DNA of 64,000 bases from SHVZ01 sp041906305 (GCA_041906305.1 JAYRJL010000004.1:310001-374000), one strand, 5' to 3'. Counted from the first letter of the stretch, positions 27,921-35,645 are shown. A program made the numbers and translations. The notes: a model not told the origin generated them from the sequence alone.

Positions 27921-28691
27921 ATGACCATCGATCTCGCCAAGACTGCCGCGGATCTCGAGCGGCTTCTCCGGCTCCGGGCGATCCCATTCGGGATGAAGCT
28001 GTTCACCGACGTCGACGAGATGACGGCGATCCCGCGCATCCGCCGGCCGAAGGCGACCGTGCACACGCTCGACCAGATCGTCGCGCAGGCGGCGAGGTTG
28101 GGATGGACCGTCGGCATCACCGCCGAGGATCTGGTGGGATCCCAGTGCCGCGCTGTGATCGGGCTCACGGCGCAGGACGAAACCTGGAAATCGGGCGCCA
28201 GCTATGTCGGGGTCTGGTACTCGACGCCGGAGGATGCGCGCGCGCATCAGGAGGCAATGCAGGTTGTCCCGCATGGCAGCTATCGCGCGCTCGCGGTTTC
28301 GCCCCTGGCCAGCGGGCGCCTCGACCCACCGGACATCGCGCTGTTCTACGCGACGCCCGGCGCGATGATGTATTTCATTAATGGACTGCAATGGCAGGGC
28401 TACAAGCGCTTCGACTGGAGCGTGGTCGGCGAGTCGGCCTGCGCAGACTCCTGGGGCCGCGCGCTGAAGACGCGTCAGCCGAGCCTGTCGATCCCATGCT
28501 TTGCCGAACGGCGCTATGGCGGCGTTCTCGACGACGAGATGCTGATGGCGCTGCCGCCGGAGATGCTGGCCAAGGCGATCGCCGGCATGGAGGCATTGGC
28601 CAAGAACGGATTCCGCTATCCGTTCCCGCAATACGGCATCCAGCAGGACGTCCGCGCCGGCATGGCGCACAGCTACGGCGACAAGCGCTGA
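27921..28691 (+). CDS. DUF169 family protein
   Basis: A 256-residue protein matching the DUF169 (COG2043) family by its layout: an N-terminal helical region ending LRAIPFGMKLF, a cysteine region (GSQCRAVIGL), then VVPHGSYRALAVSPL and PDIALFYATPGAMMYFINGLQ, and late SIPCFAERRYGG. The family has no firm biochemical role; some members accompany metal or one-carbon genes. A GAGGAC ribosome site precedes the ATG. It is followed 81 bases later by a sulfatase gene on the same strand. Confidence 0.8.
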   Translation: MTIDLAKTAADLERLLRLRAIPFGMKLFTDVDEMTAIPRIRRPKATVHTLDQIVAQAARLGWTVGITAEDLVGSQCRAVIGLTAQDETWKSGASYVGVWYSTPEDARAHQEAMQVVPHGSYRALAVSPLASGRLDPPDIALFYATPGAMMYFINGLQWQGYKRFDWSVVGESACADSWGRALKTRQPSLSIPCFAERRYGGVLDDEMLMALPPEMLAKAIAGMEALAKNGFRYPFPQYGIQQDVRAGMAHSYGDKR

Positions 28692-28772
28692 CGTTTCGCG
28701 CCTTTAGTGGCGCCGGCCGCCCGAGCGTTACCTGCCGCTAGACTCGAGACCGGCGACCAAGGAGCCCGCGAC

Positions 28773-30245
28773 ATGCGCCCACAGAACCTGCTGTTCATCT
28801 TTTCCGATCAGCATGACCCGTCCTACATGGGCGTGTCCGGCAATCCGATCATCAAGACGCCGAACCTCGACAAGCTGGCCGGCAAGGGAACGCGCTTCAC
28901 GTCCGCCTCGACCCCGTGCCCGATCTGCGTGCCGGCACGGGCGAGCCTGGCCACCGGCACCTGGGTCCATCAGAACCGTTCCTGGGACAATGCCATCCCC
29001 TATACCGGCGCGATCCCGAGCTGGGGCCACCGGCTGATCGAGCGCGGCCACGAGGTCGCGGCGATCGGCAAGCTGCACTACCGCTCCGACGACGACGACA
29101 ACGGCTTCAGCGAGAAGATCGAGACGATGAACGTCGTCGACGGCGTCGGCGACCGCATCGGGTGGCTGCGCCGCAAGCGCTTCGAGCGCGGCGCCGCAAA
29201 GAACTACGCTGGCGACGCCGGGCGAGGGGACTCGAGCTACACCGAGTACGACCGCCGGATCGCCGAAGAGGCGCAGAAGTGGCTCCGGAAACGCGCGTCT
29301 CAGAAGGCCAGCGACAAGCCCTGGGTGCTCTACCTCGGCTTCGTCATGCCGCACCTGCCGCTGATCGCGCCGAACGAGTTCTACGACATGTATGCCGGCA
29401 TGGACCTGCCGCAGCCGCGCCTCTATCGCCCGGAGGAACGGCCGAAGCATCCGTGGCTCGAAGGGCTGATCCACTCGATCAACTACGACAAGTACTTCGA
29501 CGCCGAGCGCCGCCGGGTCGCGATCACCGCCTACCACGGCATGGTCAGCTACCTCGACCACAACATCGGCCTGCTGCTGAAGGAGCTCGAGGACACCGGG
29601 CTCGCGAGCTCGACGCGCGTGCTCTATTCGAGCGACCACGGCGAGGTGCTCGGCAATCACGGCATCTGGGGCAAGTGCTGCATGTACCAGGAGTCGGTGA
29701 ACGTGCCGATGATCCTTGCCGGGGAGGGCGTGCCCGTCGCCACGACCGAGGGCACCGAGACCTCGCTGGTCGACGCCTACCCGACGATCCTGGACGCGGT
29801 CGGCGTAGAACTGGAGCCGGAGGAGAGGCGGCGGCTGCCGGGGCGCTCGCTGTTCGACCTCGCGGTCACCTCGGACCCGGCGCGCTACGGCTTCAGCGAG
29901 TACCACGCGGTCGGCGCGGTCAGCGGCGCCTTCATGATCCGTCGCGGTCGATGGAAATACGTCCACTATGTCGGCCTGCCGCCGCAGCTCTTCGACCTCG
30001 CGACCGATCCGATCGAGGCCAGGGACCTGGGCCAGGATCCGGCGCATGCCGAGGTCCGCGGCCGCATGGAGGCGGCGCTCCGCCGCCTCGTCGATCCGGA
30101 GGCGGCGTCGGCGCTTGCCTTCGCCGACCAGGACGCCCTGATCGAGAAGCACGGCGGCGCGGACCAGGTGCTCGCGGTCGGCGACTTCGGGCATACGCCG
30201 ACGCCCTACGAGAAGCCGCATTTCGAGAAGTCGCTCGAAGGCTGA
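28773..30245 (+). CDS. Type I sulfatase (Cys-type)
   Basis: A 490-residue alkaline-phosphatase-superfamily hydrolase of sulfate (or phosphonate) esters. The modification motif CVPARASLATG places the cysteine at residue 52, which must become formylglycine to be active. Metal-site residues appear in LLFIFSDQHDPSYMG and YSSDHGEVLGNHGIWGK. ATG 28773 follows a GGAGC ribosome site and begins the conserved domain; no signal peptide is present, so it looks cytoplasmic, as choline-sulfatase-like and phosphonate monoester hydrolase-like members are. Whether the FGE-fold gene 4 kb downstream could activate it is doubtful (see that entry). Confidence 0.92.
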   Translation: MRPQNLLFIFSDQHDPSYMGVSGNPIIKTPNLDKLAGKGTRFTSASTPCPICVPARASLATGTWVHQNRSWDNAIPYTGAIPSWGHRLIERGHEVAAIGKLHYRSDDDDNGFSEKIETMNVVDGVGDRIGWLRRKRFERGAAKNYAGDAGRGDSSYTEYDRRIAEEAQKWLRKRASQKASDKPWVLYLGFVMPHLPLIAPNEFYDMYAGMDLPQPRLYRPEERPKHPWLEGLIHSINYDKYFDAERRRVAITAYHGMVSYLDHNIGLLLKELEDTGLASSTRVLYSSDHGEVLGNHGIWGKCCMYQESVNVPMILAGEGVPVATTEGTETSLVDAYPTILDAVGVELEPEERRRLPGRSLFDLAVTSDPARYGFSEYHAVGAVSGAFMIRRGRWKYVHYVGLPPQLFDLATDPIEARDLGQDPAHAEVRGRMEAALRRLVDPEAASALAFADQDALIEKHGGADQVLAVGDFGHTPTPYEKPHFEKSLEG

Positions 30246-30267
30246 TCTACGGCTAGTCTCGGGCGCG

Positions 30268-30873
30268 ATGGCGAGACGGACACGCCTTTCCAAGGATCCG
30301 CCGCACGCGCTCCGACGCATCCGGGAGGCGCGGGGGCTGAGCCGTTCCGAGCTCGCCCGGCGTGCCGGCTTCTCCGAGAGCCATATCGTCAAGCTGGAGC
30401 GCGGCGAGGCGCGGCTGCATGTCGATGATCTCGCGGCCTTCGCCACCGCGCTCGATTGCGTGCCGGCAGACCTGGTCAGCGTCGGCGCGGGACCGCCGCG
30501 GCCGACGGTGCATGCGCCCGTGGTCGACCTGACCGAACTCGACGAGATCGACGAGGTGGCGCAGCGGTGCCCGCACGGCACCGTTCCGATACCGGGATCG
30601 GCCAGACGCGCGGTCGCGGTGCCGCTCCTCGACGGATCCATGGATCGGGTGGCGCCGCTCGGCAGCTTCGCCGTGTTCGATCGCGACGACCGGACGCTTG
30701 CGGACGGGGAGACCTATCTCGTTCGAACCGGCGACGGCTGGCTCTGCCGCCGCTGGGTCGCGAAGGGGAAGCGTCTGGAACCCGACTCCCACGAGCGCGG
30801 GCACCGGTCGATCGTGGCGCGAGACCTGCCGGAGATCGCCGGGCGCCTGGTCGCGGTCGTCCGCAAGCTGTAG
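30268..30873 (+). CDS. XRE-family regulator with C-terminal S24/LexA-like domain
   Basis: A 201-residue two-domain protein. Residues 15-65 form a Cro/CI-type helix-turn-helix (ALRRIREARGLSRSELARRAGFSESHIVKLERGE). Residues 110-200 resemble the S24 peptidase fold of LexA/CI: a serine is present in LLDGSMDRVAPLGSF, but the position of the catalytic lysine, normally VKRL, reads CRRWV. Self-cleavage is therefore unlikely, leaving a dimerisation or sensing role. It lies 22 bases after the sulfatase gene. A PAS_5 protein and a lone S24-like protein follow within 1 kb. Confidence 0.82.
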   Translation: MARRTRLSKDPPHALRRIREARGLSRSELARRAGFSESHIVKLERGEARLHVDDLAAFATALDCVPADLVSVGAGPPRPTVHAPVVDLTELDEIDEVAQRCPHGTVPIPGSARRAVAVPLLDGSMDRVAPLGSFAVFDRDDRTLADGETYLVRTGDGWLCRRWVAKGKRLEPDSHERGHRSIVARDLPEIAGRLVAVVRKL

Positions 30874-30886
30874 GAGCGGCGTCGCC

Positions 30887-31405
30887 CTAGGTCGTGACGA
30901 ATTCCGAGGCGATGACGGCGCGGGTCACCCGGCGATTGACCGGGAGCGGCAGGACCAGGCGACGAAAGGGCATGCGCGGCAATGACCGTCCTTCGGCGTC
31001 CAGGCGCGGGCGGTCCACCATCTCGCAGAGGGGCTTGTCGCTCTCGATCGCCGCGAGATAGCCGTCGCGGGCGGCCCGTACCGTCGCCCGGTCGACGAAC
31101 GCGTCCTGGGGCTTGCCGATCAGCCCGGCGCGGGCGCCGGCGCCGACGAAGCTAAGCCCGGCTCCGAGGAAGCGGTAGATGAAACGTTTCTGGTCGTCGA
31201 GGTCGATCACCATGAGATGGCGATCCAGACCGCGGGCCTGCAGCTTTCCAAGAAAGCTCATCGCCTCGCTGGTCCGACACTCGCGCCAGAGGTCGAGGTA
31301 ACGGGCGAGAGACGAGCCTCCGCCGGCAAGCCTGGACGGATCCAGGCGGACCCGTCTTTCCACCGGAGTCTGTGATATTTCAGGAACTTGACTAAGTTGC
31401 CGCAA
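30887..31405 (-). CDS. PAS_5-like domain protein (divergent)
   Basis: A 172-residue protein related to the PAS_5 proteins at 45 and 604 but more diverged: SSLARYLDLWRECRTSEAM corresponds to the opening helix, then FIYRFLGAGLSFVGAGARAGLIGK and LPRMPFRRLVLPLPVNR. The start at 31405 is a TTG without a strong ribosome site; GTG 31363 is an alternative. It runs tail to tail into the XRE-S24 gene with a 13-base gap, and is divergent from the lone S24-like gene across 87 AT-rich bases. Confidence 0.7.
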   Translation of the reverse strand: MRQLSQVPEISQTPVERRVRLDPSRLAGGGSSLARYLDLWRECRTSEAMSFLGKLQARGLDRHLMVIDLDDQKRFIYRFLGAGLSFVGAGARAGLIGKPQDAFVDRATVRAARDGYLAAIESDKPLCEMVDRPRLDAEGRSLPRMPFRRLVLPLPVNRRVTRAVIASEFVTT

Positions 31406-31412
31406 ATTTCAC

Positions 31413-31444
31413 TTACCTATTTCGGGTATTATGACTAACCTATT
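31413..31444. promoter_or_regulatory. Direct repeat TWACCTATT x2 in divergent promoter
   Basis: Two copies of a nine-base sequence, TTACCTATT at 31413-31421 and TAACCTATT at 31436-31444, lie in the same orientation with a 23-base period in an AT-rich divergent region. The spacing is close to two helical turns, as for paired operator sites. The nearby XRE-S24 regulator is a plausible binder, but no binding evidence is in the sequence. A TATTAT sequence between them could be a -10 element; I find no matching -35. Confidence 0.4.
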
Positions 31445-31492
31445 GTTGTCGATCAATGGATCCGCCGGGCGCGGGCCTGCCAGGAGACGAGG

Positions 31493-31807
31493 ATGCCGGA
31501 CACCGTCCGGAGCGCCCCTGAAGAGGAATACCGCGTTACCCTGACGGTCCAGGGTGACGACGCCGCCCCCCGCTTCCAGAATGGCGACAGGTTGATCTGC
31601 GCGCCCCAGGCATCCGCCGTGATCGGCGACGACATCGTCGTCATCGTGCGTGACGGCAATATCCGCGTCGGACGGCTTTCGGCGCTCGACATGGATGCGG
31701 TCACCATCGAGCAGGAAAGAGCAGCGTTGTCGATCCTGCGCACCGATGTCGGCGCGATCTGGCCTATCCGCCTGCGCGAGGACGGCGTCCGCTCGGCAGC
31801 GGATTGA
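31493..31807 (+). CDS. Stand-alone S24/LexA-fold-like small protein
   Basis: A 104-residue protein whose whole length resembles the C-terminal S24 domain of LexA/CI: GDDAAPRFQNGDRLICAP, then IGDDIVVIVRDGNIRVGRL and SILRTDVGAIWPI. The catalytic serine position (GDSM in LexA) reads GDDA and the lysine (VKRL) reads VGRL, so both residues of the dyad are missing. There is no DNA-binding domain. An AGGAG ribosome site precedes the ATG. It could be a partner or antagonist of the XRE-S24 regulator 0.6 kb away; this is inference from fold and position. Confidence 0.68.
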   Translation: MPDTVRSAPEEEYRVTLTVQGDDAAPRFQNGDRLICAPQASAVIGDDIVVIVRDGNIRVGRLSALDMDAVTIEQERAALSILRTDVGAIWPIRLREDGVRSAAD

Positions 31808-31808
31808 C

Positions 31809-31833
31809 GGCGCGACGGCCCGGCCGCCGCGCC
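31809..31833 (+). terminator. Hairpin between convergent genes
   Basis: GGCGCGACGG and CCGCCGCGCC flank a 5-base loop, giving a ten-position stem with one A-C mismatch, starting 2 bases after the stop codon of the S24-like gene and lying before the end of the convergent CHRD gene. No T-run follows. It could terminate transcription from both sides. Confidence 0.5.
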
Positions 31834-31846
31834 GCCCTTCAGTCGA

Positions 31847-32296
31847 TCAGCGTGTAACCTGACCGCGGATCTCGCCGCCCGGATGGGCAGCGGTGTGGAT
31901 GTTCACGTAGAGGCGGCCGGCGAGAAGATCCGCGGCCTGCGCGTCATTGAGCGTGGCCGAGCCGGAAGCGGGGCTGGCCATGCCGGCGCCGCCGATCGGC
32001 ACCAGCACGCCGGCATTGGCGCCGGGCGCTGCAGGCCCGTGGAAATGCGCCATCGTGGCCGGCCCCGTGAGCCCGCCATAGGTCACGTTCCAGGTGAGCT
32101 GCCTGGTCGCCTGATTGAACGTCATCGTGGCGGTGCCGGTCCCGGCGCTGGGGTTCGGCGGCACTTCCTGGGCGCTGCTGAGCGTGGCGCGAAGCGTGAT
32201 CGGCCCCGAGGCCGATTGCGTATCGGCGCAGGCGGCCAGCAGGCCGACGGTGCCGAGAAGAACGGTGAGGGTGACGGTGCGACGGAACATGGTCAT
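31847..32296 (-). CDS. CHRD-domain lipoprotein
   Basis: A 149-residue exported protein. The N-terminus has a lipoprotein signal with lipobox LLAAC at about residue 23. The rest is one CHRD domain: LRATLSSAQEVPPNPSAGTG at its start, then LTGPATMAHFHGPA and LYVNIHTAAHPGGEIRGQV at its end. CHRD domains were named from chordin and are common in bacterial secreted proteins of unknown role, with conserved histidines suggesting metal binding. An AAGGGG ribosome site precedes the start. Confidence 0.9.
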   Translation of the reverse strand: MTMFRRTVTLTVLLGTVGLLAACADTQSASGPITLRATLSSAQEVPPNPSAGTGTATMTFNQATRQLTWNVTYGGLTGPATMAHFHGPAAPGANAGVLVPIGGAGMASPASGSATLNDAQAADLLAGRLYVNIHTAAHPGGEIRGQVTR

Positions 32297-32440
32297 GGTC
32301 CCCTTCGTGGGTTGCTACGACGACATGCCCCCACACCAGATTGGACCGGCCTTCCGTCAATGACAAGACGCCGAAGACACGACCGCCGCCGACACGCGAG
32401 GTGACGGCGGCGGGGCGTCCGTTAGTTTGGACGTCAGGCG

Positions 32441-32812
32441 TCAGCTTTTGGTGTCGATCACCGCGCCGACGACCGGGATGTGGGAGATCGCGTCCTTGAG
32501 GCGCGTCACGATGCCAGGCGTGGTCGTCTTCCGCGACCTCGCCTTGCTCGTCCGGGCCGTGCTGCTCTTCTTCGTGGCCTTCCGCCTTGTCGGCGACGTC
32601 GCCTTCTTCATCGTCGAGCGCGCCGTCCGCGCCGCCGAGCTGGCGGCCTTCTTCGCCTTCTTCGTCGCCTTGCGCGCGGCCCTGGCGGCCGCGGTCATGG
32701 CGTCGTCGGCGTTCTTCTTGGCCTTGGCGACGGTCTTTCGAACGCTCGCCGAGGTGCGAGCGGTCTTGGGCGACCGCTTCGAGGTCCGCTTGCGCGTGGT
32801 CTTCGCAACCAT
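32441..32812 (-). CDS. Histone H1-like Lys/Ala-rich DNA-binding protein
   Basis: A 123-residue, very basic protein made mostly of Lys, Ala, Arg, Thr and Ser, with repeated KKA, ARKATKKAKKAASSAARTAR-type and KATSPTRRKATKK stretches. A short uncharged C-terminal segment (RLKDAISHIPVVGAVIDTKS) breaks the pattern. Such proteins resemble bacterial H1/Hc1-like or AlgP-like nucleoid proteins. A GGGGAG ribosome site precedes the ATG. Because low complexity can arise by chance in high-GC DNA, the ribosome site and structured C-terminus are the main reasons for accepting it. Confidence 0.75.
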   Translation of the reverse strand: MVAKTTRKRTSKRSPKTARTSASVRKTVAKAKKNADDAMTAAARAARKATKKAKKAASSAARTARSTMKKATSPTRRKATKKSSTARTSKARSRKTTTPGIVTRLKDAISHIPVVGAVIDTKS

Positions 32813-32961
32813 GGGAACTCCCCTGAGGTGAGGTGCTGCGGTAACGCAAAGAATCTCGGCCGGTTCCCTTACGGCCGGATTTCGCTCCCTTATTCGCGTC
32901 GTTGACGCTGCGCGAGAGGGCCGCCTGTAATCCGCCGATCACTTCCGAGGAGGCAGGGACC

Positions 32962-33858
32962 ATGGAAATCGAGTGGGCGAATCTGAAGGCGCATGAGCTG
33001 CGCCGACTGGCGGAACAGGACGCGATCGTGATCCTGCCGGTCGGCGCGATCGAGCAGCATGGCCCGCACCTGCCGGTGCAGGTCGACTCCCGCCTCGGCG
33101 GAGAGGTCGCCCGCGCGGCGGCCCGCATCGTCGCCAAGAGCCAGCCCGTCGTGGTGACACCGGTCCTCTGGTGCGGTCTCTCCGACCACCACATCCCCTT
33201 CGGCGGCACGCTGTCGCTCGACTACGACACCTGGTACCGGGTGCTCCGCCGGCTCGTGAACTGCCTGGTCGAGCAGGGCTTCAGGCGCATCTGCATCGCC
33301 AACAGTCATGGCGGCAACGTCGCCGCGTCCAAGGTCGCGGTCGCCGACCTCACGACCGAGTTCAAGATCCCGATCGTCACCACCGGCTACTTCCACGAGG
33401 CCGAGAAGGAGTTCGCCGCGCTCCTGGTCCGCCAGAAAGGCACGCAGCACGCCTGCGAGGCCGAGACCTCGATGATGCTGCAGTTCGAGCCGGGCCTGGT
33501 CGACACCTCGCAGCTCGCCAAGATCGCGGGACCGAAGACGCAAGGCATCTCCGAGATCTCGGCGAACGGCGCGTACCGCTGGTACTCCTTCGCGCACCGA
33601 ACCCACAACGGCGTTATCGGCGACCCGACGCTGGCCTCGGCGGAGAAGGGGAAGAAGCTGACCAAGGCCGCGGCCGAGGCGGTGGCGAAGCTGCTGCTCA
33701 ACCCGCACACCTGGGCCGATTTCGTCGACCTCCGCTCGAAGGAGACCGGCGGCATCGCGCTCAAGCAGCCGAAGCGCGGCGGCAAGCCGCGCCCCTACAA
33801 GGCGCCGAAGGCCAACGGCAAGGAGACGCCGCTGCCGGGCCGGTCGGGATTGCTGTAA
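32962..33858 (+). CDS. Creatininase-family amidohydrolase
   Basis: A 298-residue metal-dependent amidohydrolase. ATG 32962 follows a GAGGAGGCAGGGAC ribosome region and begins the conserved domain. The metal ligands are visible in VGAIEQHGPHLPVQVDSR (Glu, His, Asp), in ANSHGGNVAA (His) and in CEAETSMMLQFEPG (Glu); SDHHIPFGGT is another signature. The family includes creatininase, MftE-like peptidases and FAPy deformylases; the substrate here is not defined. The C-terminal 35 residues are basic and proline-rich. Confidence 0.9.
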   Translation: MEIEWANLKAHELRRLAEQDAIVILPVGAIEQHGPHLPVQVDSRLGGEVARAAARIVAKSQPVVVTPVLWCGLSDHHIPFGGTLSLDYDTWYRVLRRLVNCLVEQGFRRICIANSHGGNVAASKVAVADLTTEFKIPIVTTGYFHEAEKEFAALLVRQKGTQHACEAETSMMLQFEPGLVDTSQLAKIAGPKTQGISEISANGAYRWYSFAHRTHNGVIGDPTLASAEKGKKLTKAAAEAVAKLLLNPHTWADFVDLRSKETGGIALKQPKRGGKPRPYKAPKANGKETPLPGRSGLL

Positions 33859-33863
33859 CTGAT

Positions 33864-33891
33864 ATCCGCCGCGCTTGCGGCTGCGGTGGAT
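33864..33891 (+). terminator. Hairpin after creatininase-family gene
   Basis: ATCCGCCGC and GCGGTGGAT form a 9-bp stem with one G-U pair around a 10-base loop, beginning 5 bases after the stop codon. It is followed by AT-rich GAATTAGAGATCATG. It is the likely terminator of the upstream gene and marks the left end of the native-composition DNA before the FGE-fold cassette. Confidence 0.5.
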
Positions 33892-33911
33892 GAATTAGAG
33901 ATCATGCGCTA

Positions 33912-33944
33912 GCATCCCGCGCAACGGGAAGTTGCGCGGGATGC
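33912..33944. repeat. Left hairpin of FGE-fold cassette
   Basis: A perfect 13-bp inverted repeat, GCATCCCGCGCAA and TTGCGCGGGATGC, with the 7-base loop CGGGAAG, ends 4 bases before the ATG of the FGE-fold gene. It holds the only purine-rich ribosome-site candidate (GCGGGA) inside its right arm. It shares ATCCCGC/GCGGGAT with the hairpin that follows the same gene at 35596. Confidence 0.75.
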
Positions 33945-33948
33945 CTAT

Positions 33949-35589
33949 ATGACTCAGCGTCGAAAAGACGAATCAGTTGCGCCACCAATGGCATTAGCTG
34001 GATGGCTGCGAAAGGTTGCAGCAAGTGCGCAAGGCCTACGAGAAAGTCTAGCTGCAGAGAATCGTTTTCCTGATGGGTTCCCGGCGAAGGACATCGATGC
34101 GCTTGCAATTACTTTAGAGCAAACAACGCATATGACCGTCGATGGGGCACTCGGCGCTCTCACATACGCGGGCGACAAGCTGGACTACATACGGCAGCGT
34201 TGGATTGCGGTTAGCAGTGAAGACGAGCTTCCCGAGATGCCTTGGAGCGGCCGCATTGACACTCCATTAGCTCGACTTAGTGCCGACGTTCGTACGGCCC
34301 GAGCTTGGTATGCTGATCCTCTAAAAGAAAGAGCCGAGGAATCTCCAATCGCGGAGGGCCAAACTGCAGTCAGTCAATCAGGCGATCTCGCGACCCTTTC
34401 GTCGCAAGTTGGTGAGATATCCGATGGTGCGGGGGCAATTGCTGAGCAGCTCGCACAAGGTCAGATCAGCGGTTCTGTAGGTGCCGATAACCTTGTTCGC
34501 GGCGTTCGAGACGTAGAAATCCTAACGCAACAGGAGCGGCTGGAGCTTCTCTCTGCAGAGCCTCGCCTCAGACTCATCGATCGATTAAATCGAGCAATAT
34601 TAGTAAGCGCGAACCTAACGATCTATTTTTCACGAGGCGTGCAAATAGGAACTGACTTCCTTGGGATAGCTGCTGAAGCGGTTCATAAAATCGGAGTTCG
34701 CTCTTGGATCGACGCCATTCACGAAGCCGCGCAATCTGTAGAGAAGACCGTAGAGGAATATCGAACTAAATGGACGACGACTCATAGTGCTCCATCGCTC
34801 CGTACTATCTCGGAAAAACCTCTCGATAAATTTGAAAGCCTCGCTGTCTTCCGTGATCGTCTTTTGGACGGGACCGTGGGGCCCGAAATGGTTGTAGTTC
34901 CGGAAGGATCGTACCTAAGAGGATCGCTAGAGGAAGATGACACGGCATATACGGACGAGAAGCCTCAGCGTCGCGTTACGCTGAACTATCGCTTCGCTCT
35001 GTCGCGCTCGCCATTGACGTTTGGCCGGTATCGGGAATTCGCCATCGCTACCGGAAGAGGGATTCCGGATGGTGGTGTATCCGGCAGCGCTGATCAGCCT
35101 GTTGTTAATGTCACTTGGCATGAGGCAAGTGATTACTGTGAATGGTTGAGCAAGGCCCTCGGCGTTCAGTATCGCCTGCCGTCAGAAGCGGAATGGGAGT
35201 ACGCCTGTCGGGCTGGGACGACAACTCGCTATTGGTGGGGAGACGAGTGGGATTTCAATAAGGCGAACGGTCATCGGGCCGTGGGGCACCCAACACGCGC
35301 CGGAGAGTATCCGGCGAATCCTTGGGGGTTGTTCGATATGGTTGGAAACGTTTGGGAGTGGTGCCTCGATCACTACGAACCAAGATACGAGACTGCCAGC
35401 ACCAACGGCACAGCGTTCATCTCCTATAATGCGGGCCCCAATGCGCCCCGGGTACTGCGAGGCGGGTCTTGGAGAGAGAGACCCGAAGATCTGCGGTGCT
35501 CGATACGCAGTAAAGGCCTCGGTATGAGGCGCAATCGAGACACTGGCATCCGGCTCTGCAGAACTATTTGGCGAGGTCAGCCCTCTTAA
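33949..35589 (+). CDS. FGE-sulfatase (C-type-lectin-fold) domain protein with unknown N-terminal half
   Basis: A 546-residue protein. Residues from about 310 to 540 are a formylglycine-generating-enzyme-fold domain: MVVVPEGSYLRGS, FALSRSPLTFGRYREFA, VVNVTWHEASDYCEWLS, RLPSEAEWEYACRAG, FDMVGNVWEWCLDH and VLRGGSW near the end. The cysteine pair of true FGEs just after GGSW is absent (WRERPEDLRC), so sulfatase activation is unlikely. Residues 1-300 are helical-looking and unrecognised, with no signal peptide. The gene uses TTA, ATA and AGA codons and is near 50 percent GC by eye, unlike all neighbours, which indicates recent transfer. Strong hairpins flank it on both sides. Confidence 0.85.
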   Translation: MTQRRKDESVAPPMALAGWLRKVAASAQGLRESLAAENRFPDGFPAKDIDALAITLEQTTHMTVDGALGALTYAGDKLDYIRQRWIAVSSEDELPEMPWSGRIDTPLARLSADVRTARAWYADPLKERAEESPIAEGQTAVSQSGDLATLSSQVGEISDGAGAIAEQLAQGQISGSVGADNLVRGVRDVEILTQQERLELLSAEPRLRLIDRLNRAILVSANLTIYFSRGVQIGTDFLGIAAEAVHKIGVRSWIDAIHEAAQSVEKTVEEYRTKWTTTHSAPSLRTISEKPLDKFESLAVFRDRLLDGTVGPEMVVVPEGSYLRGSLEEDDTAYTDEKPQRRVTLNYRFALSRSPLTFGRYREFAIATGRGIPDGGVSGSADQPVVNVTWHEASDYCEWLSKALGVQYRLPSEAEWEYACRAGTTTRYWWGDEWDFNKANGHRAVGHPTRAGEYPANPWGLFDMVGNVWEWCLDHYEPRYETASTNGTAFISYNAGPNAPRVLRGGSWRERPEDLRCSIRSKGLGMRRNRDTGIRLCRTIWRGQPS

Positions 35590-35595
35590 GTGCGG

Positions 35596-35634
35596 CGTAT
35601 CCCGCAGTAGGTGTTCACCTAACTGCGGGATACG
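35596..35634. repeat. Right hairpin of FGE-fold cassette
   Basis: CGTATCCCGCAG (35596-35607) and CTGCGGGATACG (35623-35634) form a perfect 12-bp stem; the 15-base interior contains AGGT/ACCT, so the hairpin can extend with one bulge. It starts 7 bases after the FGE-fold stop and lies 12 bases before the end of the convergent TTC38-like gene. It may be a two-way terminator. It shares the ATCCCGC/GCGGGAT arms with the hairpin at 33912. Confidence 0.75.
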
Positions 35635-35645
35635 GACTTTAGAGT

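Noticed and set aside
33949..35589. Calling the gene a diversity-generating retroelement target
   Set aside because: No reverse transcriptase or template repeat is in the window and the 3' end shows no run of AAC/AAT-derived variable codons; kept only as a check to make.
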